A DNA stretch of 64,000 bases. It comes from Micavibrio sp. GTDB lineage: Bacteria; Pseudomonadota; Alphaproteobacteria; Micavibrionales; Micavibrionaceae. The stretch spans positions 248,001 to 312,000 of the forward strand of contig JAPJQV010000003.1 in the NCBI GenBank assembly GCA_030824965.1, in the 5' to 3' direction. Shown piece by piece: positions 1 to 8,855 of the stretch (positions are counted from its first letter, which is position 1; each line of letters opens with the position of its first letter). The notes under the pieces are model-generated. The model saw nothing but the letters and a program-made list of their open reading frames with translations. It was not told where the DNA came from and searched no databases. A program made the translations under genes and the position numbers.

Positions 1-2
1 CG

Positions 3-536
3 GACGGTACGATCCGCCCGGAAACGACATTGGAAGGTCTGGCCGGATTGAAGCTCGCCATCGATCAAAACGGAACGGTTACGGCAGGAACCGCATCGCC
101 TTTGACGGATGGCGCGGCAGCGACTTTGGTGGCGACGGAAGAATATGCGAAGAAAAACGGCCTACCGATTCTGGCGCGGATTAAATCCGTGGCCGTTGCC
201 GGGTGCGGCGCGGAAATTATGGGGATCGGTCCGGTTCCGGCAACTCAAAAAGCGTTGGCGCGGGCAGGTTTGACTCTTAAAGATATTGAAATTGCCGAAC
301 TTAACGAGGCTTTCGCGGCCCAAGCCTTGTCCGTGGTGAAAGAGCTGGGGATCGATCCATCTATCGTCAATCTGGACGGCGGCGCGATTGCCATGGGCCA
401 CCCGCTCGGTGCGTCAGGCGCAAGAATTACAGGCAAGCTGGCGAGCCTGCTTCAGCGTGAGAAGAAAAAATACGGCCTTGCCACTATGTGTATCGGCGGC
501 GGTCAGGGTGTGGCGGTTATTCTGGAGCGCGTATAA
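3..536 (+). CDS. Acetyl-CoA acyltransferase (thiolase), C-terminal part
   Basis: Cut by the left edge; the frame is open from base 3, so about 178 C-terminal residues remain. Thiolases release acetyl-CoA from 3-ketoacyl-CoA in beta-oxidation, or condense two acetyl-CoA in the biosynthetic direction. The visible part carries the NEAFAAQ segment, the GHPLGASGAR active-site histidine loop and, near the end, the CIGGGQG loop with the second catalytic cysteine. The stop codon overlaps by one base (TAATG) the start of the bifunctional hydratase/dehydrogenase, so the two are probably translationally coupled. That pairing favours a degradative FadA-type role over a PhaA-type one, but substrate range cannot be read from the fragment. 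Confidence 0.93.
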   Translation, partial: DGTIRPETTLEGLAGLKLAIDQNGTVTAGTASPLTDGAAATLVATEEYAKKNGLPILARIKSVAVAGCGAEIMGIGPVPATQKALARAGLTLKDIEIAELNEAFAAQALSVVKELGIDPSIVNLDGGAIAMGHPLGASGARITGKLASLLQREKKKYGLATMCIGGGQGVAVILERV

Positions 537-2914
537 TGACAGAAATTAAAAAAGTAGCCGTCATCGGGTCTGGAGTAATGGGATCGGGTATTGCGGCGCA
601 AGTGGCCAATGCCGGCATTCCGGTCGTGTTGCTTGATATTAAATTGCCGGATAAAGATTTGGCAAAAATGGCAGTTGAGAAATTGCTCAAAACCGATCCG
701 GCACCGCTCATGTCGGCAAAAAATGCGAAACTTATTCAAACCGGAAATCTTGACGATAATCTGGATTTAATCGCGGATTGCGACTGGATTGTCGAGGTCG
801 TTCTTGAAGATATCAAGGTCAAACATGCGACTTACGAGAAATTGAACAAGGTTCGCAAAAAAGGCTCGATCATTTCTTCGAATACATCGACGATCCCGTT
901 ACATAACCTTATCGAACCGTTCAAGGATATGGCGCAGGATTTCCTGATTACTCATTTTTTCAACCCGCCGCGTTATTTGCGCTTGCTGGAAATCGTGATC
1001 GGCAAGGATACCAAGCCTGAAAGCGTGAAAGCCATTCGCGATTTCTGCGATATCAAGCTGGGCAAGAGCGTCATTGTCTGTCACGACACGCCGGGTTTCA
1101 TCGGCAACCGTATCGGTGTTTTCTGGATGCAGGCCGGGGTTAACGAGGCGATCAAGCAAAACGTGCCGATTGAAGTCGCGGATGCCGTCATGTCAAAACC
1201 TGTCGGAATTCCCAAGACGGGAATTTTCGGCCTTCTCGATCTGGTCGGTGTGGATCTAATGCCGAAACTGGCCGACTCGATGTTATCGACTTTGCCGGAG
1301 AACGATGAATACCGGAAGATCTTCAAGGACTATGCTTTTATCCATTCGATGATCAAGGCAGGTTATACGGGCCGTAAAGGCAAGGGCGGTTTTTATGCGC
1401 TCGATGCCAATAAGAAAAAACAGGCTTTGAAGTTAAATCCGGATTCCTTCGATGAAACATCAAGCTACGCACCGGCGCAGAAAATTTCCGGATTGACCTC
1501 GGTCGAGTCCGGCAAAAAAGGAATCAAGGCGGTGGTGACTGCCGATGATATCGGCGGAAAATACGCATGGGCGGTTTTATCGCAGACCTTAAGCTACGCC
1601 GCGTCATTGGTTCCGGAGATTGCCGACTCTGTTGTCGATGTCGATGAAGCGATGCGCCTTGGCTACAATTTCAAAAAAGGCCCGTTCGAGATGATCGACG
1701 ATATGGGGCCGAAATGGTTTGCGGAAGAATTGGCGAAAGAAGGCCGTCCGGTTCCCGAGCTTTTGACAAAGCTAGGTGAGGGTACATTCTACAAAGTCAC
1801 CGACGGGCAGCTTCAATTCTTTGGTGTGGATGGCAAATATCATGATGTAAAACGTGCCGAGGGCGTGCTTTTGCTGCAGGATATCAAACGTAAATCCAAG
1901 CCTGTCTTCAAAACCGGCTCTGCCGCTCTTTGGGATGCGGGCGATGGCGCATTGGTGCTCGAATTCACGGGCAAGATGAATGCGCTGGACGATCAGGTTT
2001 TTGCCGTAATTGATCAGGCAGTTAAAATCACGGGGCCGGGAAAACAATTCAAAGCGCTGGTTATTCACAATGAAGGTTCGGCTTTCTCTGCCGGAGCCAA
2101 TCTGGGACTTGCCTTGTTTGCCGCAAATATCGCCATGTGGCCGCAGATCGAGGAACTGGTCGCGGGCGGCCAACGCGCTTACAAGGCTTTGAAGTTTTCA
2201 CCGTTCCCGGTCGTTTCGGCTCCAAGCGGGATCGCGCTCGGTGGCGGCTGTGAAATCCTGCTTCACTCGGATCATGTTCAGGCGCATGCGGAAACTTATT
2301 GCGGTCTTGTTGAGGTTGGGGTCGGCTTTATCCCGGGTTGGGGCGGCTGCAAGGAAATGCTGCTTCGGTATCAGGCGAAAGAGCGCGAGCAATTTGACAG
2401 ACTTACCGGCGGCAAAAAACTTTGGTTTTCACCGAAGAACACGCCAATGGGCGCCGTTAAAAAAGCGTTCGAGCTTATCGGTACGGCGCAGGTGGCGAAG
2501 TCTGCGGCAAATGCGAAAGAGCTTGGCTATTTCCGTGACAGCGACGGCATTACGATGAATAAGGATCGTTTGCTGTTTGACGCGAAGAAGAAAGCTTTGG
2601 AATTGGTTGAGAATTATCAGCCTCCGGTTCCGGTCGAGGATTTGCGCTTGCCTGGACCGTCGGGTAAATATGCGCTCGATCTCGCGGTTTCGGATATGGC
2701 GAAATCAGGCAAGGCGACACCTTACGATGTAACGGTGTCTTCTGCTCTGGCGCGCGTCCTTACGGGCGGTGAAAAAGGCGACTGGACCAATCCTATGAAG
2801 GAAGACGATATCCTAAAACTGGAGCGTGAAGAATTCATGAAACTGGCACGAAATCCCGGAACGGTCGCCCGGATAGAAACGATGCTGGAAACCGGAAAAC
2901 CGCTTAGAAATTAA
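536..2914 (+). CDS. fadN: Bifunctional 3-hydroxyacyl-CoA dehydrogenase / enoyl-CoA hydratase (FadN-type order)
   Basis: A 792-residue enzyme that catalyses the two middle steps of beta-oxidation. The dehydrogenase comes first: a Rossmann motif GSGVMG at residues 11-16, the THFFNPP segment, and DTPGFIGNR leading into the C-terminal dehydrogenase domain. The crotonase domain follows, with SAGAN near residue 519, GGGCE near 569 and the VEVGVGFIPGWGG segment. E. coli FadB has the reverse order (hydratase first); this order and length match Bacillus FadN and many alphaproteobacterial proteins. The ATG at 536, overlapping the thiolase stop, is preferred to in-frame codons further upstream because MTEIKKVAVIGSG is the usual N-terminus. 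The FadN-like naming rests on domain order and is an inference. Confidence 0.93.
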   Translation: MTEIKKVAVIGSGVMGSGIAAQVANAGIPVVLLDIKLPDKDLAKMAVEKLLKTDPAPLMSAKNAKLIQTGNLDDNLDLIADCDWIVEVVLEDIKVKHATYEKLNKVRKKGSIISSNTSTIPLHNLIEPFKDMAQDFLITHFFNPPRYLRLLEIVIGKDTKPESVKAIRDFCDIKLGKSVIVCHDTPGFIGNRIGVFWMQAGVNEAIKQNVPIEVADAVMSKPVGIPKTGIFGLLDLVGVDLMPKLADSMLSTLPENDEYRKIFKDYAFIHSMIKAGYTGRKGKGGFYALDANKKKQALKLNPDSFDETSSYAPAQKISGLTSVESGKKGIKAVVTADDIGGKYAWAVLSQTLSYAASLVPEIADSVVDVDEAMRLGYNFKKGPFEMIDDMGPKWFAEELAKEGRPVPELLTKLGEGTFYKVTDGQLQFFGVDGKYHDVKRAEGVLLLQDIKRKSKPVFKTGSAALWDAGDGALVLEFTGKMNALDDQVFAVIDQAVKITGPGKQFKALVIHNEGSAFSAGANLGLALFAANIAMWPQIEELVAGGQRAYKALKFSPFPVVSAPSGIALGGGCEILLHSDHVQAHAETYCGLVEVGVGFIPGWGGCKEMLLRYQAKEREQFDRLTGGKKLWFSPKNTPMGAVKKAFELIGTAQVAKSAANAKELGYFRDSDGITMNKDRLLFDAKKKALELVENYQPPVPVEDLRLPGPSGKYALDLAVSDMAKSGKATPYDVTVSSALARVLTGGEKGDWTNPMKEDDILKLEREEFMKLARNPGTVARIETMLETGKPLRN

Positions 2915-2946
2915 CATTTCTTGCATATAAGTGATTTTGGACTAAG

Positions 2947-3771
2947 ATGCAGGCCATGCATTTTAAAAACTTCCCATGGCGTAAAGTTTCTCTCGTTATT
3001 TTTCTTGTCCTGTTCGCCGGAGGTGTTGTTGCCGGCGTCAAGGAGATCCGAAAGAAAAACGAGAAAGCGCAGATTAAAAAAGACACCATGGAAGTTTACT
3101 TGCAGGTTGCACAGGCCTGTCTTAAAAAATTCCCTGCTGAAAACAAGACTCAGGAAATTAGAAATTTACGTCATTGCGTCGTCGTTAACTCGACGTTCAG
3201 CGATGATAAAAATCTTAAGCCTGTATGGGATGATAAAATCGGTACGGCGAAATGGCTTCATTCGCGTATCTTGAATAAAGCGAAAGAACCGCCGCCGATG
3301 GAATGTTCTTATCGGTCAGGAACATTAGTCGGCATATTGCGATCGCTCGGTTACGATGCTCATGATATGGTTATCCCTAAAAATGAAGATAATTTCAGCG
3401 ATCATGTCGCGGTTGAGGTTTTGAACGCCGATACCGGAAAATGGGAAGTGCATGATGCTTCTTATGACGTGGATTATGTCTCGACAAAAAATAATGCACG
3501 TTTGAGTATCAAGGAAATGCTCACAATTGATAAGGATCAATACAAGCCTTGTAATTTCAAGGGCAAATGCGGCTGGAAAATGGAGACGGCCGAAGGACAT
3601 TCGCTGGAAACAAATAAAGCCTATTGGAACATCGCCTATATTAAAGATAGGAAAGTTTTGTATTCGACGGACAGGCTGGATATCAATGCCAAGCGAAACG
3701 TGTTCGGCGAAAACATAAGCTATTGCGAATGGCGAAAAAAGTGGTGCAACAATATTGTCGAACTCGACTGA
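2947..3771 (+). CDS. Membrane-anchored transglutaminase-like protein
   Basis: A 274-residue protein with a short positive N-terminus and one hydrophobic segment (about residues 14-31), then a soluble domain presumably outside the inner membrane. The soluble part contains MECSYRSG (Cys120), SDHVAVEV (His153) and WEVHDAS (Asp170), in the order and spacing of a transglutaminase/cysteine-protease-like Cys-His-Asp triad, the His and Asp lying on a predicted beta hairpin. The fold is inferred from these motifs only; enzymatic activity and substrate are unknown. The gene follows the beta-oxidation pair by 32 bases but has no obvious link to it. An alternative ATG lies at 2956. Confidence 0.7.
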   Translation: MQAMHFKNFPWRKVSLVIFLVLFAGGVVAGVKEIRKKNEKAQIKKDTMEVYLQVAQACLKKFPAENKTQEIRNLRHCVVVNSTFSDDKNLKPVWDDKIGTAKWLHSRILNKAKEPPPMECSYRSGTLVGILRSLGYDAHDMVIPKNEDNFSDHVAVEVLNADTGKWEVHDASYDVDYVSTKNNARLSIKEMLTIDKDQYKPCNFKGKCGWKMETAEGHSLETNKAYWNIAYIKDRKVLYSTDRLDINAKRNVFGENISYCEWRKKWCNNIVELD

Positions 3772-3890
3772 TGCACGTTATTTACTTAGCCTGATTTGGT
3801 TAAGTTGAGGGAACTATAAGATTATCCGTAGATTTGTATGGGCTTCACAGGATATTTTTAAAAAAATTTATTAAAGACAGGATCGCTATC

Positions 3891-4892
3891 ATGAAAATCT
3901 GGCTTCTATTCGAAGGTCCGTATGACGGTGATAAGCCCGGCCAATATGAAATCCGCCGTTTTCTTGAAGAGGGAAACAAGCGCGGCTACGATGTCAAAGT
4001 TTTCGGACCGTCGCAATTCGATTTAAAATGTCCAATGGTCGGCTCCAATACCGTATGGGTTGATAGTCAGCCACAGCAATTACCCGACGTGGTGATCCCG
4101 CGCATGGGCGTCGGTACGACTTATCTGGGTCTGGCGGTTTTGCGCCATTTGCGTCGCGCTGGTGTCGTTGTCCTCAATCGCGCGGCAGCGGTCGCCGCCG
4201 TCGCCGATAAGCTTCATACTTTTCAGGTTCTTTCTCTTGAGAATGTGCCGCTTCCGAAGACGATTTTCGGCAAATGCCCGGTCGATGTCGACCTGATTGA
4301 AAAGGAGCTTGGCTTCCCGGTTGTGGTAAAGACGCTGAAAGGCACACAAGGCAGCGGCGTTTATCTTTCAGAAACCCCTGAAAACCTGCGCGATATGACA
4401 GGTCTTTTGACCAATGACGGCGATGAGAGTCTTCCTGTTGTATTTCAGGAATTTATCAAGGTCAGTGCCGGACGTGATTTACGCGTATTTGTCGTCGGTA
4501 AAAAATGCGTTGCCTGTATGGAGCGCTCCGCCACCGATGGAAGTTTCAAGGCGAATATCAGCCGGGGCGGTGTCGGTAAGAATATCCCGATTACGCCAGA
4601 GATGGAAAAACTCGCCCTTGATGTCTGCCGTATTCTCGATCTGGAAATCGCCGGCGTCGATCTCTTGTATAACGATAACGGCTATTTGATTTGCGAAGCG
4701 AATTCAGCACCCGATTTCAAAGGGCTCGAAAAATTCTGCAACGTTGATATTCCAAGTGTCATATTCGATCATGCGGAGAATATGCTGCGCGTCGTCAGGC
4801 AGGAAATAAGCGGAAACGTTACGCCATTCGAGCGATGGAAGATTGCAGCAAAATCCGGCCTGTCGAAAATGAAGTTATTCGGTACCCGCTAG
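3891..4892 (+). CDS. RimK-family ATP-grasp ligase
   Basis: 333 residues from the ATG at 3891; this start is chosen because MKIWLLFEGPYD matches the usual RimK opening, whereas the upstream TTG adds an atypical basic stretch. The family ligates glutamate or another amino acid to a carboxyl group (ribosomal protein S6, or F420/lysine-type substrates). The ATP-grasp core is visible: GFPVVVKTLKGTQGSGV for nucleotide binding, SAGRDLRVFVVGKK, the SRGGVGKN loop, and IAGVDLLY/CEANSAP for metal ligands. The N-terminal region is longer than in E. coli RimK. The stop codon overlaps the convergent rlmJ stop by four bases. Actual substrate is not determinable. Confidence 0.85.
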   Translation: MKIWLLFEGPYDGDKPGQYEIRRFLEEGNKRGYDVKVFGPSQFDLKCPMVGSNTVWVDSQPQQLPDVVIPRMGVGTTYLGLAVLRHLRRAGVVVLNRAAAVAAVADKLHTFQVLSLENVPLPKTIFGKCPVDVDLIEKELGFPVVVKTLKGTQGSGVYLSETPENLRDMTGLLTNDGDESLPVVFQEFIKVSAGRDLRVFVVGKKCVACMERSATDGSFKANISRGGVGKNIPITPEMEKLALDVCRILDLEIAGVDLLYNDNGYLICEANSAPDFKGLEKFCNVDIPSVIFDHAENMLRVVRQEISGNVTPFERWKIAAKSGLSKMKLFGTR

Positions 4893-5713
4893 TCTTCCTT
4901 CAGCCACTGACTTTCAATGGAATGTCCATGAAGGGCTGTACATAAAGAGGCCGAAAGCGACTGGATACGTTCGGGGATCTGGAACGGGGTATTTATTATC
5001 ATCACGCCGCAACCATTGAAACTATTCCTCGTGTTTCGAGGGTGAATCAGGAATTCCGACACGAATACCCGATGCGCGTTTTCCAATTCAAGAGCCGCAT
5101 CGAACATTTCATGCATGGACGACTCCGCTTTGATTGGATACCAGATCATGTAACATCCCGTGGCCCATCTTTTGAGCCATTCTTCCATCTGTTTTCCAAG
5201 AACCTGAAATTCATCTTTGCGCTCGAAAGGGGGATCGATCAAAACAAGTCCGCGCCGCTCGGCCGGCGGAATATGGGCGCGAATGCTTTCATAGGCGTCC
5301 ATGTGAAGTGTTTTGACATTCTTAAAGCCGCGCAGCGTGCTTGTGAGTACTTGCAGATCTTCGGGATGAAGTTCATTGGCGACCAGGCGATCTTGCGGGC
5401 GCAGGCTTTCCGCGATCAAAAGTGGTGAACCCGGATATTGATTTTCTTTCCAGAATGATTTTAGCGTCAACTGGAAAGCCGCCAGATCTTCATTCAGGAA
5501 ACCCGCTTTCATAAAGGTCTCGACGCCTTCTGCATATTCCTGTGTTTTCTGGGATTGAACCGAGTTTAGATCATATAACCCGCATCCGGCAAAGGCATCG
5601 AGCGCGAAAAGTCCCTTTTCTTTATTCTGCAAATAAGAAAGCGTCATTGTCAGAATAAGATGCTTGAAAATATCGGCGAAATTTCCCGCGTGATAGATAT
5701 GGCGATAATTCAT
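4889..5713 (-). CDS. rlmJ: 23S rRNA (adenine-N6)-methyltransferase RlmJ
   Basis: 274 residues, close to E. coli RlmJ, which methylates A2030 of 23S rRNA using S-adenosylmethionine. The signature N-terminus MNYRHIYHAGNFADIFKH is present, followed by a SAM-binding LFALDAFAGCGLYDL segment and the catalytic LVLIDPPFE motif of N6-adenine methyltransferases. It is transcribed alone and convergent with the ATP-grasp ligase, with a four-base overlap of the stop codons. Confidence 0.93.
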   Translation of the reverse strand: MNYRHIYHAGNFADIFKHLILTMTLSYLQNKEKGLFALDAFAGCGLYDLNSVQSQKTQEYAEGVETFMKAGFLNEDLAAFQLTLKSFWKENQYPGSPLLIAESLRPQDRLVANELHPEDLQVLTSTLRGFKNVKTLHMDAYESIRAHIPPAERRGLVLIDPPFERKDEFQVLGKQMEEWLKRWATGCYMIWYPIKAESSMHEMFDAALELENAHRVFVSEFLIHPRNTRNSFNGCGVMIINTPFQIPERIQSLSASLCTALHGHSIESQWLKED

Positions 5714-5774
5714 TTTTGTTCTATCTCACTGATATATTAATGAAGTTTTAAAGCCAGAGTGTCAGGATGGAAAG

Positions 5775-6134
5775 ATGTTTAACTGGACAAAATCCAAGAA
5801 TCCACCCGCAGCGCAGCAAAATCAAGCCGAATTAAGCAAAAAAGACCAGCTTATTCGCGAAGCGATGGGTCACGCCAAGAACGCGCGTGAAGCTATCGGT
5901 GAAGAGACGCTGGCCAAGGTGCGCAGCCTGATGGAAAAACAACAGGCCCAAAAAATTCAGGAAAGCACGCCAGAGCAAAAAGCGAAGGAAGCTATCCGCT
6001 CGCTTGCACCCGAAGCCACGAGGATTGCTGAAAATTCTCCTATGGAGCAAGCCAAAAAGATTTTACAATCAATGGAGCCGGAAAGACTGGCCAATCACCT
6101 GCGCCTCCTGCGTGAATACGATAAATCGAACTAA
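5775..6134 (+). CDS. Small charged helical protein of unknown function
   Basis: 119 residues, not recognised. The composition is rich in Lys, Glu, Gln and Ala with no membrane segment, and the sequence looks fully helical or coiled-coil (for example EETLAKVRSLMEKQQAQK and the EQAKKILQSM repeat-like stretch). A purine-rich GGAAAG precedes the ATG. It lies 18 bases upstream of the acyl-CoA dehydrogenase and is probably co-transcribed with it, so a role connected to lipid metabolism is possible but unproven. Confidence 0.65.
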   Translation: MFNWTKSKNPPAAQQNQAELSKKDQLIREAMGHAKNAREAIGEETLAKVRSLMEKQQAQKIQESTPEQKAKEAIRSLAPEATRIAENSPMEQAKKILQSMEPERLANHLRLLREYDKSN

Positions 6135-6152
6135 CCTCTCTAAGGAGTTATC

Positions 6153-7946
6153 ATGCCCGTTTATAAGGCCCCTCTTGAAAATATGAATTTCATTTTGCAC
6201 GATGTTCTCGGTGCAGAAAAATTATCCGAGTTGCCGGGTTATGAAGATGCATCGAAAGATTTGATGGATCAGATCCTGGAGAGCGGTTCGCAAATTTGTG
6301 AAGAGGTTTTATTTCCACTAAACCAGTCCGGCGACAAGGAAGGCTGTCACTACGAAAACGGCGTCGTGCGCACGCCTAAAGGTTTTATCGAGGCATATAA
6401 AACTTATACCGAAGGCGGCTGGACCGCGCTCTCAGCCGATCCCGCCTATGGCGGCATGGGCATGCCGCATTTGTGGAATTTCGTTTTCATGGAAATGATT
6501 TGCTCGTCGAATATGGCGTTTGGCATGTATCCGGGACTTTCCGAGGGCGCGTACAGGGCAATCCATCTTCATGCTTCGGACGAATTGAAGCAGATTTACC
6601 TGCCGAAAATGGTCACAGGCGAATGGTCCGGATCGATGTGCCTGACAGAGCCACATTGTGGAACAGATTTAGGTTTGATCCGCACAAAGGCTGTGCCAAA
6701 CGAAGACGGGTCGTATAAAATTTCCGGCACGAAGATCTTCATTTCTGCCGGCGAGCATGATCTGACAAGCAATATCATTCACCTTGTATTGGCAAAGTTG
6801 CCGGATGCGCCGGAAGGGTCACGCGGTATTTCGTTGTTTGTCGTTCCGAAATTCCTGCCGAAGGAAGATAATACACCGGGTGCCCGCAACGGCGTGATGT
6901 GCGGTTCCATCGAACATAAAATGGGGATTAAGGCGTCATCAACTTGCGTTCTGAATTTTGACGATGCGCAAGGCTGGCTCGTCGGTGAACCGCATAAAGG
7001 GCTAAGGGCGATGTTCACGATGATGAACGCGGCGCGTCTGGGCGTCGGTATGCAAGGTCTCGGTATCGCAGAAGTCGCCTACCAGAATGCGCTATGGTAC
7101 GCGAAAGACCGTTTGCAGATGCGCGCCCTCGACGGCACGAAATATCCTGATAAGGCGGCGGATCCGATTATCGTTCATCCTGATGTCCGCCGGATGCTCC
7201 TAACCTCGAAAGCTTTTTGTGAAGGTGCCCGCGCTTTATCGTATTGGGTCGGGATGAATCTGGATATATCCGAGAAACATCCGGATGCGCAAACGCGCCA
7301 GGAAGCGGACGATCTCGTCGCGCTTTTGACGCCGATTGTAAAAGCCTACCTGACCGATATGGGATCCGAAGTGTCAAATCTTGCCATGCAGGTCTATGGC
7401 GGGCATGGCTATATCTGGGAATGGGGGGTCGAGCAATATGTTCGCGATGCCCGGATCAGCCAGATATATGAAGGCACGAACGGTATTCAGGCTTTGGACC
7501 TCGTCGGTCGTAAAATGGGTCAGAATTTCGGACGCCTTCTACGCCGTTTCTTCCAGCCGGTGTCCGATTTCATTGAGGCGGAACAGTCTAATCCTGATCT
7601 GGCCGAATTCATCATGCCGTTTGCAAAGGCTTTTGCAAAGCTGCAACAGGTCACGGCCATCATCGCACAAAAAGGTCTGAAAGATCCGAATGAAGCGGGG
7701 GCGGCGTCGGTCGATTATCTACGGATGTTCGCACTGGTGGCGCTCGGCTTTATGTGGTGTCGTATCGTCAAAGTAGCTTCCGCCAAATTGAAAGAAGGTG
7801 GAGACGGCCGCCAGGAATTCTATGACAGTAAAATAAAAACAGCGCGCTTCTTCTTCGAGCGCATGCTGCCTGAAAACGAAGCGCGTTTCCGCATGATCAT
7901 GGCGGGCGCCGCACCTCTCATGGAAATGACGGAAGGAGAATTCTAA
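6153..7946 (+). CDS. Acyl-CoA dehydrogenase with long C-terminal domain
   Basis: 597 residues; introduces the trans-2 double bond in beta-oxidation using FAD. The N-terminal part (LEDMNF-type start, YGGMGMPHLWNF), the central FAD/substrate segment MCLTEPHCGTDLGLIRT, and the C-terminal helical part with VYGGHGYIWEWGVEQYVRDARI and YEGTNGIQALDL (probable catalytic Glu440) are all present. The extra C-terminal 130 residues correspond to the acetyl-CoA-dehydrogenase-C-like extension of long alphaproteobacterial and pseudomonad enzymes. A good AAGGAG ribosome site lies eight bases before the ATG. It abuts the SCP2 gene without a gap (TAA then ATG), forming a small lipid operon. Confidence 0.94.
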   Translation: MPVYKAPLENMNFILHDVLGAEKLSELPGYEDASKDLMDQILESGSQICEEVLFPLNQSGDKEGCHYENGVVRTPKGFIEAYKTYTEGGWTALSADPAYGGMGMPHLWNFVFMEMICSSNMAFGMYPGLSEGAYRAIHLHASDELKQIYLPKMVTGEWSGSMCLTEPHCGTDLGLIRTKAVPNEDGSYKISGTKIFISAGEHDLTSNIIHLVLAKLPDAPEGSRGISLFVVPKFLPKEDNTPGARNGVMCGSIEHKMGIKASSTCVLNFDDAQGWLVGEPHKGLRAMFTMMNAARLGVGMQGLGIAEVAYQNALWYAKDRLQMRALDGTKYPDKAADPIIVHPDVRRMLLTSKAFCEGARALSYWVGMNLDISEKHPDAQTRQEADDLVALLTPIVKAYLTDMGSEVSNLAMQVYGGHGYIWEWGVEQYVRDARISQIYEGTNGIQALDLVGRKMGQNFGRLLRRFFQPVSDFIEAEQSNPDLAEFIMPFAKAFAKLQQVTAIIAQKGLKDPNEAGAASVDYLRMFALVALGFMWCRIVKVASAKLKEGGDGRQEFYDSKIKTARFFFERMLPENEARFRMIMAGAAPLMEMTEGEF

Positions 7947-8246
7947 ATGGATATTGAACAAATCACGGAAATCTTAAAAAAACGCGTGGGCAGTGGCGGC
8001 TTCAACCATACCGCGCTATTCGATTTCGACGATGACGGGAAGGTTTTCGTCGATGGCACGCAGTCACCTCCGCTCGTTACCAATGAAGAGCAGGAGGCGG
8101 AGGTTACATTGGCCACCAGCCTTGAAACATTTTCGAAAATTCTCGATGGCTCCCAAGACCCGAATTTTGCTTTCATGATGGGCAAGCTCAAAGTGCGCGG
8201 CAGTATGGGTCTGGCGCTGAAATTGAACGGCATGCTGGAAAGCTAG
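7947..8246 (+). CDS. SCP2 sterol-binding domain protein
   Basis: 99 residues that make up a single SCP2 domain: the strand-rich start (FNHTALFDFDDDGKVFVDG), the acidic EEQEAEVTLATS segment and the conserved end FMMGKLKVRGSMGLALKLNGML. SCP2 domains form a hydrophobic pocket that holds fatty acyl chains or acyl-CoA. The ATG follows the acyl-CoA dehydrogenase stop codon directly, so translation is almost certainly coupled; an acyl-CoA carrier role for that enzyme is a reasonable inference. Confidence 0.88.
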   Translation: MDIEQITEILKKRVGSGGFNHTALFDFDDDGKVFVDGTQSPPLVTNEEQEAEVTLATSLETFSKILDGSQDPNFAFMMGKLKVRGSMGLALKLNGMLES

Positions 8247-8285
8247 GCTCTTGCGGTCACGGACCGGAGGGCCTATTCTTCTTAC

Positions 8286-8855
8286 ATGCATCTTTATTTC
8301 CGCGTCCTGTGGGTTCTTATCGGCTCATTTTTCAAACCTAAAATATCCTCCATTCTCGAAACATCAGTTTTGAAATTCAAGGTTCTGCCGAACGATCTTG
8401 ATTTCAATATGCATATGAATAACGGCCGGTATTTGACGATCATGGATTTAGGCCGGTTCGATCTGGTTCTGCGTGCCGGTTTGATGCAGATTATGCTTAA
8501 ACAAAAAAGCGTTCCCATACTGGGTTCTGCCACGATCCGTTATCGTCTGCCGCTGATGCCGTTTCAATCTTACGAGCTTCATACCCGCATCGTCTCATGG
8601 GACGATAAATGGGCATATATGGAACAGCGTTTCATCATCGCCGATGGGGGTAAGAAGCATGGCGCAGTGGCCGCAGTGGCCTTGGTCAAAGGAAGTTTTT
8701 ACGACCAGAAAAACAAAAGAACCGTGCCGACGAAAGATGTTTTGGATAGCGCGGGATTAGCGGTTGAAACGCCGGAAATTCCGGCGCATATCGTGGAATG
8801 GCAGAAATCGGAAGACTTCTTGCGTGAATTGACGAAAATAGGAAACGGATCATGA
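8286..8855 (+). CDS. Acyl-CoA thioesterase-like hotdog protein
   Basis: 189 residues of the 4-hydroxybenzoyl-CoA thioesterase/THEM6-like hotdog type. The segment PNDLDFNMHMNNGRYLTIMDLGR matches the hotdog active-site helix with its Asp and Asn residues, and RYRLPLMPFQSYELHTRIVSWDDKWAYMEQRF forms the strands of the sheet. It probably hydrolyses an acyl-CoA. The gene closes the lipid cluster and overlaps panC by four bases (ATGA), which links CoA-ester turnover and pantothenate synthesis in one transcript. Confidence 0.85.
   Translation: MHLYFRVLWVLIGSFFKPKISSILETSVLKFKVLPNDLDFNMHMNNGRYLTIMDLGRFDLVLRAGLMQIMLKQKSVPILGSATIRYRLPLMPFQSYELHTRIVSWDDKWAYMEQRFIIADGGKKHGAVAAVALVKGSFYDQKNKRTVPTKDVLDSAGLAVETPEIPAHIVEWQKSEDFLRELTKIGNGS

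Noticed and set aside
3834..3890. Longer N-terminus of the RimK-type ligase from TTG 3834
   Set aside because: Adds an atypical basic stretch absent from the family; ATG 3891 gives the expected start.
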